A DNA stretch of 64,000 nt, taken from positions 6,882,001-6,946,000 of the forward strand of contig NZ_CP092915.1 in assembly GCF_022557175.1 (NCBI RefSeq). The letters are read 5' to 3'. Each line of letters opens with the position of its first letter. Positions within the stretch are counted from its first letter, which is position 1. Shown in pieces: positions 43,421 to 54,600 of this stretch. This DNA comes from Mycolicibacterium sp. YH-1 (lineage in GTDB: Bacteria > Actinomycetota > Actinomycetes > Mycobacteriales > Mycobacteriaceae). The notes beneath the pieces were generated by a model. That model saw nothing but the letters and a program-made list of their open reading frames with translations, did not search any database and was not told the origin of the DNA. The translations under genes were made by a program, and so were the position numbers.

Positions 43421-44560
43421 ATGTCCGTGGACCGGATTCTGCCGTCAGACGAGGCCGCCGAGCTGATCGCGCTGACCCGCGAGGTCGCCGACAAGGTGCT
43501 CGATCCGATCGTCGACGAACACGAACGCACCGAGCGCTACCCCGAGGGCGTGTTCGCGCAGCTCGGCGCAGCCGGCCTGCTGAGCCTGCCGCAGCCCGAG
43601 GAGTGGGGCGGTGCCGGTCAGCCGTTCGAGGTCTACCTGCAGGTCCTCGAGGAGATCGCCGCACGGTGGGCCGCGGTGGCCGTGGCCGTCAGCGTGCACA
43701 GCCTGTCGTCGCACCCGCTGCTGATGTTCGGCACCGACGAGCAGAAGCAGCGCTGGCTGCCAGCCATGCTGTCGGGAAACCAGATCGGCGCGTACAGCCT
43801 GTCCGAGCCGCAGGCCGGATCCGATGCCGCCGCGCTGCGGTGCGCCGCCACCCCCGATGACGGCGGTTACGTGCTCAACGGCTCGAAGTCCTGGATCACC
43901 CACGGTGGGGTCGCCGACTTCTACACGCTGTTCGCGCGCACAGGCGAGGGCAGCAAGGGCATTTCGTGCTTCCTGGTGCCCGGTGATCTCGAGGGCCTGA
44001 GCTTCGGCAAACCCGAGGAGAAAATGGGCCTGTCCGCGGTGCCGACCACGTCGGCGTTCTACGACAACGCGCACCTCGACGCGGACCGTCGCATCGGCGC
44101 CGAGGGCCAGGGGCTGCAGATCGCGTTCAGCGCACTGGACTCCGGGCGACTCGGCATCGCCGCGGTCGCGGTGGGTATCGCACAGGCCGCGCTTGATGAC
44201 GCCACGCGCTATGCCAACGAGCGAACGACGTTCGGCCGCAAGATCATCGACCACCAGGGCTTGGGCTTCCTGCTGGCCGATATGGCGGCGGCGGTGGTCA
44301 GTGCCCGAGCCACCTACCTCGACGCCGCCCGACGTCGGGACGCCGGCCTGCCGTACTCCACACAGGCCAGCGTCGCCAAGCTGGTGGCCACCGACGCGGC
44401 GATGAAGGTCACCACCGACGCTGTGCAGGTGTTCGGCGGCGCCGGGTACACCCGCGACTACCGCGTCGAGCGCTACATGCGCGAGGCCAAGATCACCCAG
44501 ATCTTCGAGGGCACCAACCAGATTCAGCGTCTGGTCATCGCGCGCTCGCTGGCCGGCTAG
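43421..44560 (+). CDS. acyl-CoA dehydrogenase
   Basis: A 379-residue flavoenzyme that oxidises acyl-CoA to enoyl-CoA. Conserved parts: AYSLSEPQAGSDAAAL (FAD-binding), SWITHGGVADFY, FGGAGYTRDYRVERYMREA and the catalytic Glu in ITQIFEGTNQIQR near residue 366, the short-chain type position. AGGAG lies eight bases before the ATG. It follows the EamA gene by 11 bases, so they may be co-transcribed. Confidence 0.93.
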   Translation: MSVDRILPSDEAAELIALTREVADKVLDPIVDEHERTERYPEGVFAQLGAAGLLSLPQPEEWGGAGQPFEVYLQVLEEIAARWAAVAVAVSVHSLSSHPLLMFGTDEQKQRWLPAMLSGNQIGAYSLSEPQAGSDAAALRCAATPDDGGYVLNGSKSWITHGGVADFYTLFARTGEGSKGISCFLVPGDLEGLSFGKPEEKMGLSAVPTTSAFYDNAHLDADRRIGAEGQGLQIAFSALDSGRLGIAAVAVGIAQAALDDATRYANERTTFGRKIIDHQGLGFLLADMAAAVVSARATYLDAARRRDAGLPYSTQASVAKLVATDAAMKVTTDAVQVFGGAGYTRDYRVERYMREAKITQIFEGTNQIQRLVIARSLAG

Positions 44561-44566
44561 GTCGCG

Positions 44567-45214
44567 TCAGACGACGGAGGTCTCGGTCCACACCCTGTTC
44601 GACCGGACGGTGTCCAGGCGGTAGTCGGTGACGCGGCTGGTGTACAGCCGTCGGCCCAAATCAAGGGCGGCCGACACCGGATCGGTGGGGTCCTGCCGAA
44701 TCTCGCCGCGGCTGTTGGCATTTCCAACCACCACGCCGACGAGGTCCTGGTTGAGGTAGCGCGTCAGCTCGCCGAACTGTGCGATAACGCCCGCCGTCGC
44801 GCCGAGGTAGCTCTCCTCGCAGGAGATCACCACGCCGACCTTCTTGCCCATGATGCCGTCGACCACGCGGTCCTGCTGCGGCGCACTGTTGGCGGTGTAG
44901 CAGAACAGCCGGTCGAAGACTGTCTTGAGCCGTCCGGGCATGCCGTAGAAGTACAGCGGCATCGCGAACACGATGCCGTCGGCGGGCAGCATCTTGTCCA
45001 GCAGCAGTGACTCGTAACGGTCGTCGAGGCTGCAGCTGCGGTCATCGGGCCGCCGGCACGTCCGACAGTTGCCCAGCATGCGCTCGACGTAGTCACCGAG
45101 GAACACGTGCTCGACCTCGTTGCCGGCGGCAACGGTGCCGTCCACAACGGCCTCGGCGAGGACGTGCGAGTTGCCGTCCTCGCGCGGGCTTGCACTCACG
45201 ACCAACGTCTTCAT
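44567..45214 (-). CDS. NAD(P)H-dependent FMN-binding oxidoreductase
   Basis: A 215-residue flavodoxin-fold protein. The FMN phosphate loop SASPREDGNSHVLAEA is at residues 7-22, and AMPLYFYGMPGRLKTVFDR at ~88-106 lines the flavin. Cys50, Cys53 and Cys61 in NCRTCRRPDDRSC form the motif that in iron-sulfur flavoproteins holds a cluster, or in others is redox active. The second ATG (45214) is eight bases from AGGAG, whereas the first (45220) is only two, so the second is the start. A LacI-type operator lies 15-30 bases upstream. Confidence 0.88.
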   Translation of the reverse strand: MKTLVVSASPREDGNSHVLAEAVVDGTVAAGNEVEHVFLGDYVERMLGNCRTCRRPDDRSCSLDDRYESLLLDKMLPADGIVFAMPLYFYGMPGRLKTVFDRLFCYTANSAPQQDRVVDGIMGKKVGVVISCEESYLGATAGVIAQFGELTRYLNQDLVGVVVGNANSRGEIRQDPTDPVSAALDLGRRLYTSRVTDYRLDTVRSNRVWTETSVV

Positions 45215-45228
45215 CGTCATTCTCCTAT

Positions 45229-45244
45229 GCTAAAAGGTTTTTTC
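45229..45244. promoter_or_regulatory. LacI-type operator before flavoprotein gene
   Basis: GCTAAAAGGTTTTTTC, differing at one base from the site before the lacI-type gene (46316-46331). It is near-palindromic about a central GG/CG step, as LacI-family sites are, and lies 15 bases upstream of the start. Confidence 0.75.
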
Positions 45245-45289
45245 AGATCCGGTGCGATGGGCTGGGCTAGTCAATTGATCAGGGGTGGG

Positions 45290-46300
45290 TCAGGCCGTGC
45301 GGCGAAGCGTCGACGTTCGGGCCCGCAGTTCGGTCGGCACGATGATGACGCGGTCCTCGGGTTCGTTGCCGTCGATCAGGTCGATCAGCAGACCCACCGC
45401 TCGCTCTCCGATGGTTCGCGGGTGACAGAACACGCCCGTGACCTCTGGACACGTCAGGTTGAACGTGCTGCTGTCCACACAGCTGCACAGCCCGAGGTCG
45501 GTCGGCACCCGGATGCCCAGCTGAGTCGCCCTCTGCAGGACGTCCATGGCGATGTCCTCGGCACCCGCGTAGATCGCGTCGGGCGGATCGTCGGCGTCCA
45601 GCAGTGCTCGTAACGCGTCACCCGCCGAGTTGCCCGCTCCGGTCTCGATGATTCGCACCGGGATGCCCCGCTGCTGCGCGAAAACCGTGTACGCGGCCAC
45701 GACATCACGAGTGTAGGACCGTGCCCGATCGGTGATCATGGCGGCGGGACGCCGAAAGCCCTGCTCCCACAGGTGTTCCAGGGCGCTGGTTGTCGCGGCC
45801 TCGTGATCATTGTCCACGACGTAGGGGCTGTCACGCCGGGTCGCGGTGCGGCCCGCGGTGACCACCGGGTGCGACGACGTCCAGGCCGGATCGAGCAGGC
45901 CCTCGTCACCGTGCGGGTCGACGATGATCGCGCCGTCCACCGCGAACGCGGTGATCGCGGTGGGCCCCACTCCCGGTGGCGTGAGTACCAGGGCGTAGCC
46001 CGCCCGCCCGGCGGCCTCCGATGCGCCGTTGAGCAGTTCGAGGAAGTACTCGGAGTTCGGGATCAGCATGCTCGATCCGCTGTCCGGGTCGAACGGTGCG
46101 ACCTGGATCGCGAGAGTGCGGCTGCGGTTGGTGACCAACTGCTGCGCGTGCACGTTGGCCGCGTAGCCGAGATCGGCGGCGACTTGCATGACGCGCGCGC
46201 GGGTGTCCTTGCCGATGCGTCCCTGGTTGCTCAGCACGTGGGACACCGTCGTGAGCGATACGCCGGCGGCCGCGGCCACATCGCGGATCGACACCGCCAC
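45290..46300 (-). CDS. LacI-family transcription regulator
   Basis: A 336-residue regulator. The N-terminal HTH and hinge read SIRDVAAAAGVSLTTVSHVL, then NVHAQQLVTNRSRTLAIQV. The periplasmic-binding-like core (residues 65-330) has the usual effector cleft (DGAIIVDPHGDE, VDNDHEAATTSALEHL). The ligand is unknown. The GTG at 46300 is about seven bases after GGAG. Operators sit before this gene and before the flavoprotein gene 75 bases downstream, so it probably represses both. Confidence 0.9.
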   Translation of the reverse strand: MAVSIRDVAAAAGVSLTTVSHVLSNQGRIGKDTRARVMQVAADLGYAANVHAQQLVTNRSRTLAIQVAPFDPDSGSSMLIPNSEYFLELLNGASEAAGRAGYALVLTPPGVGPTAITAFAVDGAIIVDPHGDEGLLDPAWTSSHPVVTAGRTATRRDSPYVVDNDHEAATTSALEHLWEQGFRRPAAMITDRARSYTRDVVAAYTVFAQQRGIPVRIIETGAGNSAGDALRALLDADDPPDAIYAGAEDIAMDVLQRATQLGIRVPTDLGLCSCVDSSTFNLTCPEVTGVFCHPRTIGERAVGLLIDLIDGNEPEDRVIIVPTELRARTSTLRRTA

Positions 46301-46315
46301 ATCGATCTCCGCTCT

Positions 46316-46331
46316 GCTAAAACGTTTTTTC
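46316..46331. promoter_or_regulatory. LacI-type operator before lacI-type gene
   Basis: GCTAAAACGTTTTTTC, with AAAACGTTTT as a perfect palindromic centre. It lies 16-31 bases upstream of the regulator's start, the place expected for autorepression. Confidence 0.78.
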
Positions 46332-46373
46332 TATGATGCGCGACGCCCGCCGGAGTGTCAAGCCCTGAGCGAG

Positions 46374-47546
46374 TCAGGGCTCGGGCGGTGATATCACGGT
46401 GACGACCGTTCCCACACCGGTGCGCGAGTCGATCTCCATCTCTCCACCCATCGCCTCGAACCGCGCGAGCAGCGACCCCAAGCCGATGTGCCCGGCGGCC
46501 ACGCTGTCGGTGATGCGCGTCGGATCGAAACCCGTACCGTCATCGGCGATCGTCAGCACCACCCGGTCGCCGATGCGCCGCAGCGTCACCGTCACCGTGG
46601 TGGCGTTGGCGTGTTTGTGGATGTTGGTCAGCAGTTCGCGCGCGGCCCGGTGCAGAAGGGTCTGCGACACCGGCTTGCCGACGTCCTCGAGGTCGGCGAT
46701 GACCTCGTAGTCACCGCGGGAGGCGAACTGCCGCAACAGTTCCCGCACGGCGGCCTCCAGCCCCAGCTGCGCCAATACCTGCGGATGCAGTTGTGTGACG
46801 GTGGAGCGCAGCCCCGCCGCGGTCTCCTGCAGGGCGTCGTAGACCACGTCCAGCGCGGGATCTGGGCTGCGTTCCCGAAGCTCGTCGACCTCCATCCGCG
46901 CGGCCAGCAGATTCTGTAGCGGCCCATCATGGAGGTGCTCGGCGATCTCACGGTTGTGTCGTTCGTCGGCGGCCATCGCCTCGGCCACCAGCTGACTGCG
47001 CACCTCCTGCAACGCCTGCACCCGCGCCTGTCGGCGGGCCAGGAAGAAGCACAGTGCCGTCACCGCGACCGCCAGCCACAGCAGGAACCCGACCTGGGTG
47101 TAGACGATGTCGGGAAAGCCAACGTGATCGTCGCGTTTGGAGTAGACGATCCACGCCGTCAGGTAGCCGACCGCCGCCAAGAGGCCGAGCGCACCGGTCA
47201 GCAGTGGGCGGTCCTGGAACGCCACCGAGATCGGCAGCAGGAAGAACACCGGCAGCAGCGCCGCCGTCGCGCCACCGGAGACGACGCACAGCACGACGAT
47301 CACCAAGACGTCGATCGTGGTGGACGCCCAGTCCGCCCACCGCGGCACCGGACCGCGGAGCACGATGGCAACCCAGGTGACCGCCGCGGCGGCGTAGACC
47401 CCGAGCACGACGGTGTAGACCCCGGGAAGCCACGAGTCGACCTCCCAGATCCAGACCACGAGCGCGATCAGCGCGATCAGTGGCAGCCGCATGAACGCCG
47501 TGACGCGCACGGGCTCCGCGGCGAAGTAGGTGAGGATCCGGGTCAC
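46374..47546 (-). CDS. sensor histidine kinase, NarL/DesK type
   Basis: A 390-residue membrane kinase. Residues 20-185 have five or six helices, then a coiled coil. The HisKA_3 dimer helix is EIAEHLHDGPLQNLLA with the phosphoacceptor His in LHDG, followed by the ATPase domain with HRAARELLTNIHKHANA (N box) and IADDGTGFDP (G1) and HIGLGSLLARFEAMGG (G2). It pairs with the response regulator encoded immediately before it. The GTG is one base after that stop. No external sensor domain is visible, so the signal probably acts in or at the membrane. Confidence 0.92.
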   Translation of the reverse strand: MTRILTYFAAEPVRVTAFMRLPLIALIALVVWIWEVDSWLPGVYTVVLGVYAAAAVTWVAIVLRGPVPRWADWASTTIDVLVIVVLCVVSGGATAALLPVFFLLPISVAFQDRPLLTGALGLLAAVGYLTAWIVYSKRDDHVGFPDIVYTQVGFLLWLAVAVTALCFFLARRQARVQALQEVRSQLVAEAMAADERHNREIAEHLHDGPLQNLLAARMEVDELRERSPDPALDVVYDALQETAAGLRSTVTQLHPQVLAQLGLEAAVRELLRQFASRGDYEVIADLEDVGKPVSQTLLHRAARELLTNIHKHANATTVTVTLRRIGDRVVLTIADDGTGFDPTRITDSVAAGHIGLGSLLARFEAMGGEMEIDSRTGVGTVVTVISPPEP

Positions 47547-47547
47547 G

Positions 47548-48189
47548 CTATTCCAGCAGCCCGCGGCGCATCGCCTCCGCGACAGCGGCCGCACGGTCGC
47601 CGACGCCCAACTTCTCGTACAGCCGCTGCACGTGGGTCTTCACCGTCGACGGCGCGAGGAACAGTTCCTTGGCCATGGCCGGGATGCTCCCCCCGGCGGC
47701 GATGAGCTTGAGCACCTCGCGCTCGCGGGGGCTCAGCGTGGGCGCATCCGACTTGCCCTGTTTGCGGATCTCCCCGGCCAGCCCCGCGGCCAGGCTCGGG
47801 GCAACGACATCGCGGCCCTTGGCGCACTCGAGCACGCCGTTGACGAGTTCGGCGCGGCTCGACTCCTTGGGCAGGAATCCGGCGGCGCCCGCCTGCAGCG
47901 CGTTGTAGACGATCGCTGCCTCGTCGTGCGCGGAGATCAGCAGGACTCGGGTCGACAGTTCGTCGCGCACGACGGCCGCGGCAACCTGAGCGCCGTCGAG
48001 ACCGGGCATCCGGTAGTCGAGCAGGGCGACCTGGGGTGCGTGCTCCCGGATCGCCTCGAGTGCCGAGATCCCGTCCTCAGCCTCGGCCACCACCTCGATA
48101 TATCCGCTGTTGTTGAGGGCGCGCACCACGCCGTCTCGGAACATCGGATGGTCGTCTCCTACGACGACCCGCACCTTCTCTTCGGCCAC
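47548..48189 (-). CDS. response regulator, NarL/LuxR type
   Basis: A 213-residue regulator. Receiver: acidic pair DDHPMFRDG near residue 12, phosphorylated Asp57 or 58 in LLDYRMPGLDG, Thr/Ser and Lys in LLISAHDE and GFLPKES. LuxR-type HTH at the end: TLSPREREVLKLIAAGGS, then LFLAPSTVKTHVQRLYEKL. Its gene precedes the kinase gene with a one-base gap. It is divergent from the polyketide gene and might regulate it, but no site is evident. Confidence 0.93.
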   Translation of the reverse strand: MAEEKVRVVVGDDHPMFRDGVVRALNNSGYIEVVAEAEDGISALEAIREHAPQVALLDYRMPGLDGAQVAAAVVRDELSTRVLLISAHDEAAIVYNALQAGAAGFLPKESSRAELVNGVLECAKGRDVVAPSLAAGLAGEIRKQGKSDAPTLSPREREVLKLIAAGGSIPAMAKELFLAPSTVKTHVQRLYEKLGVGDRAAAVAEAMRRGLLE

Positions 48190-48278
48190 CCGCCAAGCGT
48201 GTCACAACACGGCCGCGACCTCGCCCGATTCAGTTCCGACGCGATGACGTGGCGAACACGCAGGAGCGACGGGAGTTA

Positions 48279-48671
48279 ATGGATTCGTTAGAAGTTCCGA
48301 CCGTCCGTCGGCCCCGCGGTGGCGTCAACGCCGGCCAGCCCGTTCCCGCGTCACCGCTGGTAGCGGCTGTTCTAGGCACCCTCGCAGCGACGGCGGCACA
48401 GGGCAGGACGGCGCACTGGGAGGGCCGCGTGTCGGCTATCGTCACCCATGCGCGACACACGGGTCATTTCGCCAGTAGATTTGCGGCGATGACCCGGTAC
48501 GCAATGCGAATGGGTCGGGGGCAAAGTCCGCGCCGGGACAGCGACGTCCTGGGGCGGATTTCGAGCGCGGGTGCGCCGCACGTGGTCGACCACCGTGGCG
48601 CGCCCGCCAAGGCATCCGAACCGGGCTCAGCACCGAACACCTCAGCGTCGCTGCCCGGCGCGACGGTCTGA
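48279..48671 (+). CDS. uncertain small ORF upstream of pks12
   Basis: A 130-residue frame starting at an ATG with GGGAG just before it. Residues 25-45 are Ala/Leu-rich ([17 protein letters not shown]), the rest is basic and low-complexity without a family match. It ends 16 bases before the pks12 ATG. In the 498-base gap between the response regulator and pks12 it is the only good frame, but its codon use is weaker than that of neighbours, so it may not be a gene. The leader of pks12 may lie here. Confidence 0.3.
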   Translation: MDSLEVPTVRRPRGGVNAGQPVPASPLVAAVLGTLAATAAQGRTAHWEGRVSAIVTHARHTGHFASRFAAMTRYAMRMGRGQSPRRDSDVLGRISSAGAPHVVDHRGAPAKASEPGSAPNTSASLPGATV

Positions 48672-48687
48672 CAGAGGACGACACCGA

Positions 48688-51600
48688 ATGGTCAACCAAC
48701 TCGAACACGCGACAGAGGCGCTGCGAAAGGCCCTCGTCCAGGTCGAACGGCTCAAGAACCAGAACCGTGCGCTGCTGGAGCGCTCGGGTGAGCCGATCGC
48801 GATCGTCGGGATGTCGTGCCGGTTCCCGGGTGGCGTCTCGACCCCCGAGGACCTCTGGGACATGGTGGCCCAGGGCCGCGATGTGGTGTCAGATCTCCCC
48901 GACGACCGCGGCTGGGACGCCGCCGGACTCTATGACCCCGACCCGGATGCACCGGGCAAGTCGTATGCGCGCACGGGTGGCTTCGTCGAGAACGTCGCCG
49001 ACTTCGATGCGAGCTTCTTCGGGATCGCGACGAGCGAGGCGCTCGCGATGGATCCCCAACAGCGCATGCTGCTCGAGTTGTCCTGGGAGGCCCTCGAGCG
49101 CGCCGGTGTTGATCCGACATCTCTGCGCGGCAGCTCGACGGGCGTGTTCGCCGGGGTGATCGCCGGCGGCTACGGCATGTCCGACGACGCCATCGAGGGC
49201 TACCGGCTGACCGGCATGACCTCGAGCGTCACATCGGGCCGGGTCGCCTACGTGCTCGGACTCGAGGGTCCGGCCGTGTCGGTCGACACCGCCTGCTCGT
49301 CGTCGCTGGTGGCGTTGCACATGGCCATGCAGGCGCTGCGCCTCGGCGAGTGCGACCTGGCCCTGGCCGGTGGCGTGACGGTCAACGCGACACCGACCAT
49401 CTTCGTGGAGTTCAGCCGCCACCGCGGCCTGGCACCCGATGGCCGCTGCAAGCCCTACGCCGGCGCGGCCGACGGCGTCGGCTGGGCCGAGGGCGGCGGC
49501 GTGCTGGTGGTCGAGCGCCTGTCCGACGCGCTGCGCAACGGCCACAATGTGCTGGCCGTCGTCCGCGGCTCTGCGGTCAACCAGGATGGTGCGTCGAACG
49601 GGCTGACGGCGCCCAACGGGCCGTCGCAGCAGCGCGTGGTGCGCGCCGCGCTGGCCAACGCGGGGTTGACCTCCACCCAGGTCGACGTCGTCGAGGGCCA
49701 CGGCACGGGAACCCCACTGGGCGATCCGATCGAGGCGCAGGCGCTGCTCGCGACGTACGGCCAGGACCGGTCGCAGCCGCTGTGGCTGGGCTCCATCAAG
49801 TCGAACATGGGTCACACGCAGGCCGCGGCCGGTGTCGCGGGCGTGATCAAGATGATCATGGCGATGCGCCACGAGCTGCTACCCAAGTCGCTGCACGTCG
49901 ACGAGCCCAGCCCACACGTGGACTGGACCGCGGGCGCCGTCCAGCTGTTGGCACAGGCCCAGCCGTGGCCCGCCGGAGAGACACCGCGCCGGGCCGGCAT
50001 CTCGTCGTTCGGCATCAGCGGCACCAACGCGCACGTCATCGTCGAGCAGGCGCCGGCACCGGAGGCCAAGCCGGCCACCGAGAGCGCGCCCACCCCGCTC
50101 CTGCCGTGGGTGCTGACGGCCAAGTCACCGGCGTCGCTCGCCGCGCAGGCCGGTCGGCTGTCCAGGTATCTGGAGGAACACGCGGATGCCGGCGACCGCG
50201 ACGTCGCCTGGACGCTGGCGGGTCGGGCGGCATTCGACCACCGCGCGGTGGTGCTGGGTGCCGACCGCGCCGAACTGCTCGCTGGGCTGGCCGAACTGGC
50301 CGCCGACGACGAGGCGGGGACCAGGGCGGTCCGCGGGCATGCCACGCCGGTGAGCAAGACGGCCTTCGTGTTTCCCGGGCAGGGTAGCCAGTGGATCGAC
50401 ATGGGCGTCGAACTGCTCTCCAGCTCAACCATTTTCGCCGAGGAGATCGCGGCGTGCGATGAGGCGCTGTCGGAGTTCGTTGACTGGTCGCTGCTCGATG
50501 TACTGCGCGGCGCTCCGGGTGCCCCCACGTTGGACCGCGTCGACGTCGTCCAGCCCGTGCTGTTCGCGGTCATGGTGTCACTGGCCCGGCTGTGGAAGTC
50601 GATCGGCGTTGTCCCCGACGCGGTGATCGGCCACTCGCAGGGTGAGATCGCCGCCGCCCACGTCGCGGGTGCCCTGTCGCTGCGCGACGCGGCCCGCGTC
50701 GTCGCGCTGCGCAGCAAGCTGCTGATCGCGCTGTCCGGTGACGCGGGCATGGTGTCGCTGGCGTGCAGCGCCGAACGGGCCCGCGAACTGCTGCTCGGCC
50801 TCGGCGACCGCGTCGGCATCGCGGTGGTCAACGGTCGCTCGGCCGTGGTGGTGTCCGGCGAGGGTGCCGCACTCGACGAGCTGGTGCGCCAGTGCGAGGC
50901 GCTGGACATCCGCGCCCGCCGCATCGACGTCGACTACGCGTCACACTCCCCCGCCGTGGAGGCGATCCGCGACCAGCTGGTCGAGGCGCTGGCCGGTATC
51001 GAACCACGCTCCACCCGAACCACTTTCATCTCGACCGTGACGGGCGAGTCGATGGACACCGCGGGCCTTGACCCACAGTACTGGTACCGCAACCTGCGTC
51101 AGACCGTCGAGTTCGACAAGGCCGTCCGGACGGCGTGCAAGCACGGTTACCGGGCGTTCATCGAGGCCAGCCCGCATCCCGCGCTGATCGCCGGTATCGA
51201 GGACACCGTCACCGATTGCGCCGACGCCCCGGGCGACCCGATCGTCGTGCCGTCCCTGGGCCGTGACGACGGCGGCCTGGACCGCTTCATGACATCGGCC
51301 GCCCAGGCCTACGTCGCCGGTGTCCCGGTGGCGTGGCGCGAGGTGTGCCCCGGCGGTGACCTGCTCGACCTACCGACCTACGCGTTCGACCGGCGCCGCT
51401 TCTGGTTGTCCGGCGGCGCAGGCGGTTCCGGCGACGCGAGCGGTTTCGGTCTGGCGGGCTCCGGCCACGCGCTGCTGAACGCCGTCGTCGAGGTGCCCGA
51501 CTCGGGTCAGGTCATGTTGACGGGCCGGCTCGCCGCGTCGTCGCAGGGCTGGCTGTCCGATCACGCGGTCGGCGGCACGGTGCTGTTCCCGGGCGCCGGC

Positions 51601-54600
51601 TTCGTCGAACTCGTCATCCGCGCGGGTGACGAGGTCGGCTGCCCCGCCATCGAGGAACTGACGCTGCAGGCACCGCTGGTGGTGCCGCCGTCGGGCGTGC
51701 CGCTGCGTGTGGTGGTCGGACCGGCGCAGGAGTCGGGAACCCGTGCGGTGTCGGTGTTCTCGCGCCACGCTGACGACGTCGCGGACTGGGTCCTCAACGC
51801 CGAGGCCATCGTGGGTTCGGAGGCCGGCACCCCAGGCGCAGACCTGTCGGCGTGGCCGCCCGCCGGCGCCGTGCCGGTCGATGTGTCCGACGCCTACGGC
51901 ATGCTCGCCGAGCGGGGCTACGAGTACGGCCCCGCCTTCCGCGGGCTGACCGCGATGTGGCGACGAGGCGACGAGGTCTTCGCTGAGGTCGCCCTGCCGC
52001 AGGACGTGGCCGCCGGTGACTACGGGGTGCACCCCGCGCTGCTCGACTCGGCGCTGCACGCCGTGGCGCTGGCCGCCGACGACTTCGGCTCAACTGCTCC
52101 TCACGTCCGCGGGACTCTGGCACTGCCCTTCTCGTGGGAGCAGGTCACGCTGCACGCCGCGGGCGCATCGTCGGTTCGGGTGCGCATCACCCCGACCGGC
52201 ACACACTCGGTGTCGATCGAACTGGCCGACGGTCTCGGCCTGCCGGTGCTGTCGGTCGGGTCCATGACGGCGCGGCCGGTGAGCGCCGATCAGATCGCCT
52301 CGGCCATGGCGAGCAGCCGCGCCGACGGCGAACTGTTCGAAGTGGACTGGTCGCCGATCAAGGCGCCCGCGACCGTGCCGCCGCTGCCCGACGGTGTCGT
52401 CACGTTCGAGTCATCCTCGGCAGCAAGCGATTCCGCGGATCTGCCGGCCGCAGTGCGAGACGCGACAGTGGCCGCCCTGACCCGCATCCAGTCCTTCCTC
52501 TCCGAGGCTTCCGCGCACGCCAGGAGCAATCAGGAATCCGGCACGCTGGTGGTCATCACCCGTGGCGCCGTGGCACCAGTGCCCGGCGCCGACGTCACCG
52601 ACCTGGCCGGCGCCGCAGTGTGGGGCCTGGTCCGCGCGGCGCAGACCGAGAACCCCGGCCGCATCGTCCTGGCCGACGTGACAGGCGAATTCGACCTCGC
52701 CGCGCTGCTCTCAGTCGGCGAACCCCAGATCGTGCTGCGGGATGGCGTGATGTACGCCCCGCGCGTCACGCGCAGCCGCGGCACCGACGGCGTTCTCACC
52801 CCGCCCGACACTGGCAAGCCATGGCGCCTCGGCGTCACAACGGCTGGCACGTTCGAGGACCTCGCGCTGCTCGAGGTGCCGAACTCCGACGCACCACTGC
52901 CCCCCGGGCACATCCGGGTCGAGATGCGTGCCGTCGCGGCGAACTTCCGCGACGTCATGATCACGCTCGGCATGTTCACCCACGATGCGCTGATCGGCAG
53001 CGAGGGGTCCGGCGTCGTCACCGAGATCGGCCCCGACGTCACGGGATTCGAGATCGGCCAGCGGGTCATGGGCCTGTTCCCCGAGGGCACCGGCACGCTG
53101 GTGGCCGCCGACGCCCGCCTGGTCGCGCCCATCCCCACCGGGTGGACGGACGCGGAGGCCGCCGCCGCACTGGTGGTGTTCACCACCGCCTACTACGGGC
53201 TCAAGGAGCTGGCCGACGTTGCACCCGGGCAGTCGATCCTCATTCACGCCGCCACCGGCGGCGTCGGCCTCGCCGCCGTGCAGCTGGCCCGCCACTGGGG
53301 TATGGAGGTGTTCACCACCGCCAGCCAGCCCAAGTGGGACACGTTGCGCGCCATGGGCTTCGATGACGACCACATCGGGGACTCCCGCACGCTGGACTTC
53401 GAGCAGAAGTTCCTCGACGTCACCGGCGGGCGCGGCTTCGACGTGGTGCTCGACTCGCTGGCGGGCGACTTCGTCGACGCGTCGCTGCGCCTGCTCCCCC
53501 GCGGTGGAGTGTTCCTCGAGATGGGCAAGACCGACATCCGCGACGCCGACACCGTGGCCGCCGCACACCCGGGCGTCCACTACCGCGCGTTCGACCTCTT
53601 CGAGCCCGGCCGGCCACGCATGCACGACTACATCGTCGAGCTGTCGGCCATGTTCGAGGCGGGCATCCTCACCCCGCTGCCCGTCACCACCTTCGACGTC
53701 CGGCGTGGACCCGCGGCGCTGCGGCACCTGAGCCAGGCCCGTCACATCGGCAAGGTCGTCATGACGATGCCCGGCGCGTGGACGTCGGGCACGGTGCTGA
53801 TCACCGGCGGCACCGGCATGGCGGGCGCCGCCATCGCGCGGCACGTCGTGACCAGGAACGGGGCACGCCATCTACTGCTGGTGTCACGCCGCGGACCCGA
53901 CGCCCCCGGTGCCGCCGACCTCGTCGCCGAGCTCACCGCGGCAGGTGCCGATGTGCGCGTGGTCGCGGCCGACGCCGCCGACCGGGCCCAGCTGCAGGCA
54001 GTTCTGGACAGCGTCGACGTGCCGCTGTCGGCCGTCGTGCACGCCACCGGTGTGCTCGACGACGCCGTCATCGGCTCGCTCACGCCCGAGCGCGTCGCGC
54101 CGGTGCTGCGCGCCAAGGTCGATGCCGCCTGGAACCTGCACGAACTCACTCGCGGCGCCAATCTCGGTGCCTTCGTGCTGTTCTCGTCGATGGCAGGCGT
54201 CGTCGGCTCCGCAGGCCAGGCCAACTACTGCGCGGCGAACACGTTCGTCGACGGTCTCGCGACGCACCGGCGCGCACACGGCCTGCCCGCGACGTCGCTG
54301 GCATGGGGCCTATGGGATCAGGCCAGCGCCATGACCGGTCACCTCGCCGACGCCGACCTGTCCCGGCTCGGCCGCGACGGCATCCTCGCGATGTCGAGCG
54401 ATGACGCGATGGCGCTGTTCGACAGCGCGCTCGTCGTTGGTGAGGCGCTGCTGGCCCCGGCGCGGATCGACCGCAGCGCACTGCGCACCCGTTCGGCACA
54501 GGGCGTCCTGCCGCCCATGTTCAGCCGGTTGGCCAGCGCGCCGACCCGACGCCGCGTCGACGACTCGCTGGTCGCCGCGAAGTCGAAGTCCGCTCTGGCA

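Noticed and set aside
48571..48687. Longer N-terminus for Pks12
   Set aside because: The 39 extra codons are Arg/Pro-rich and unlike Pks12. The docking helix begins at the ATG at 48688, which has a ribosome site.
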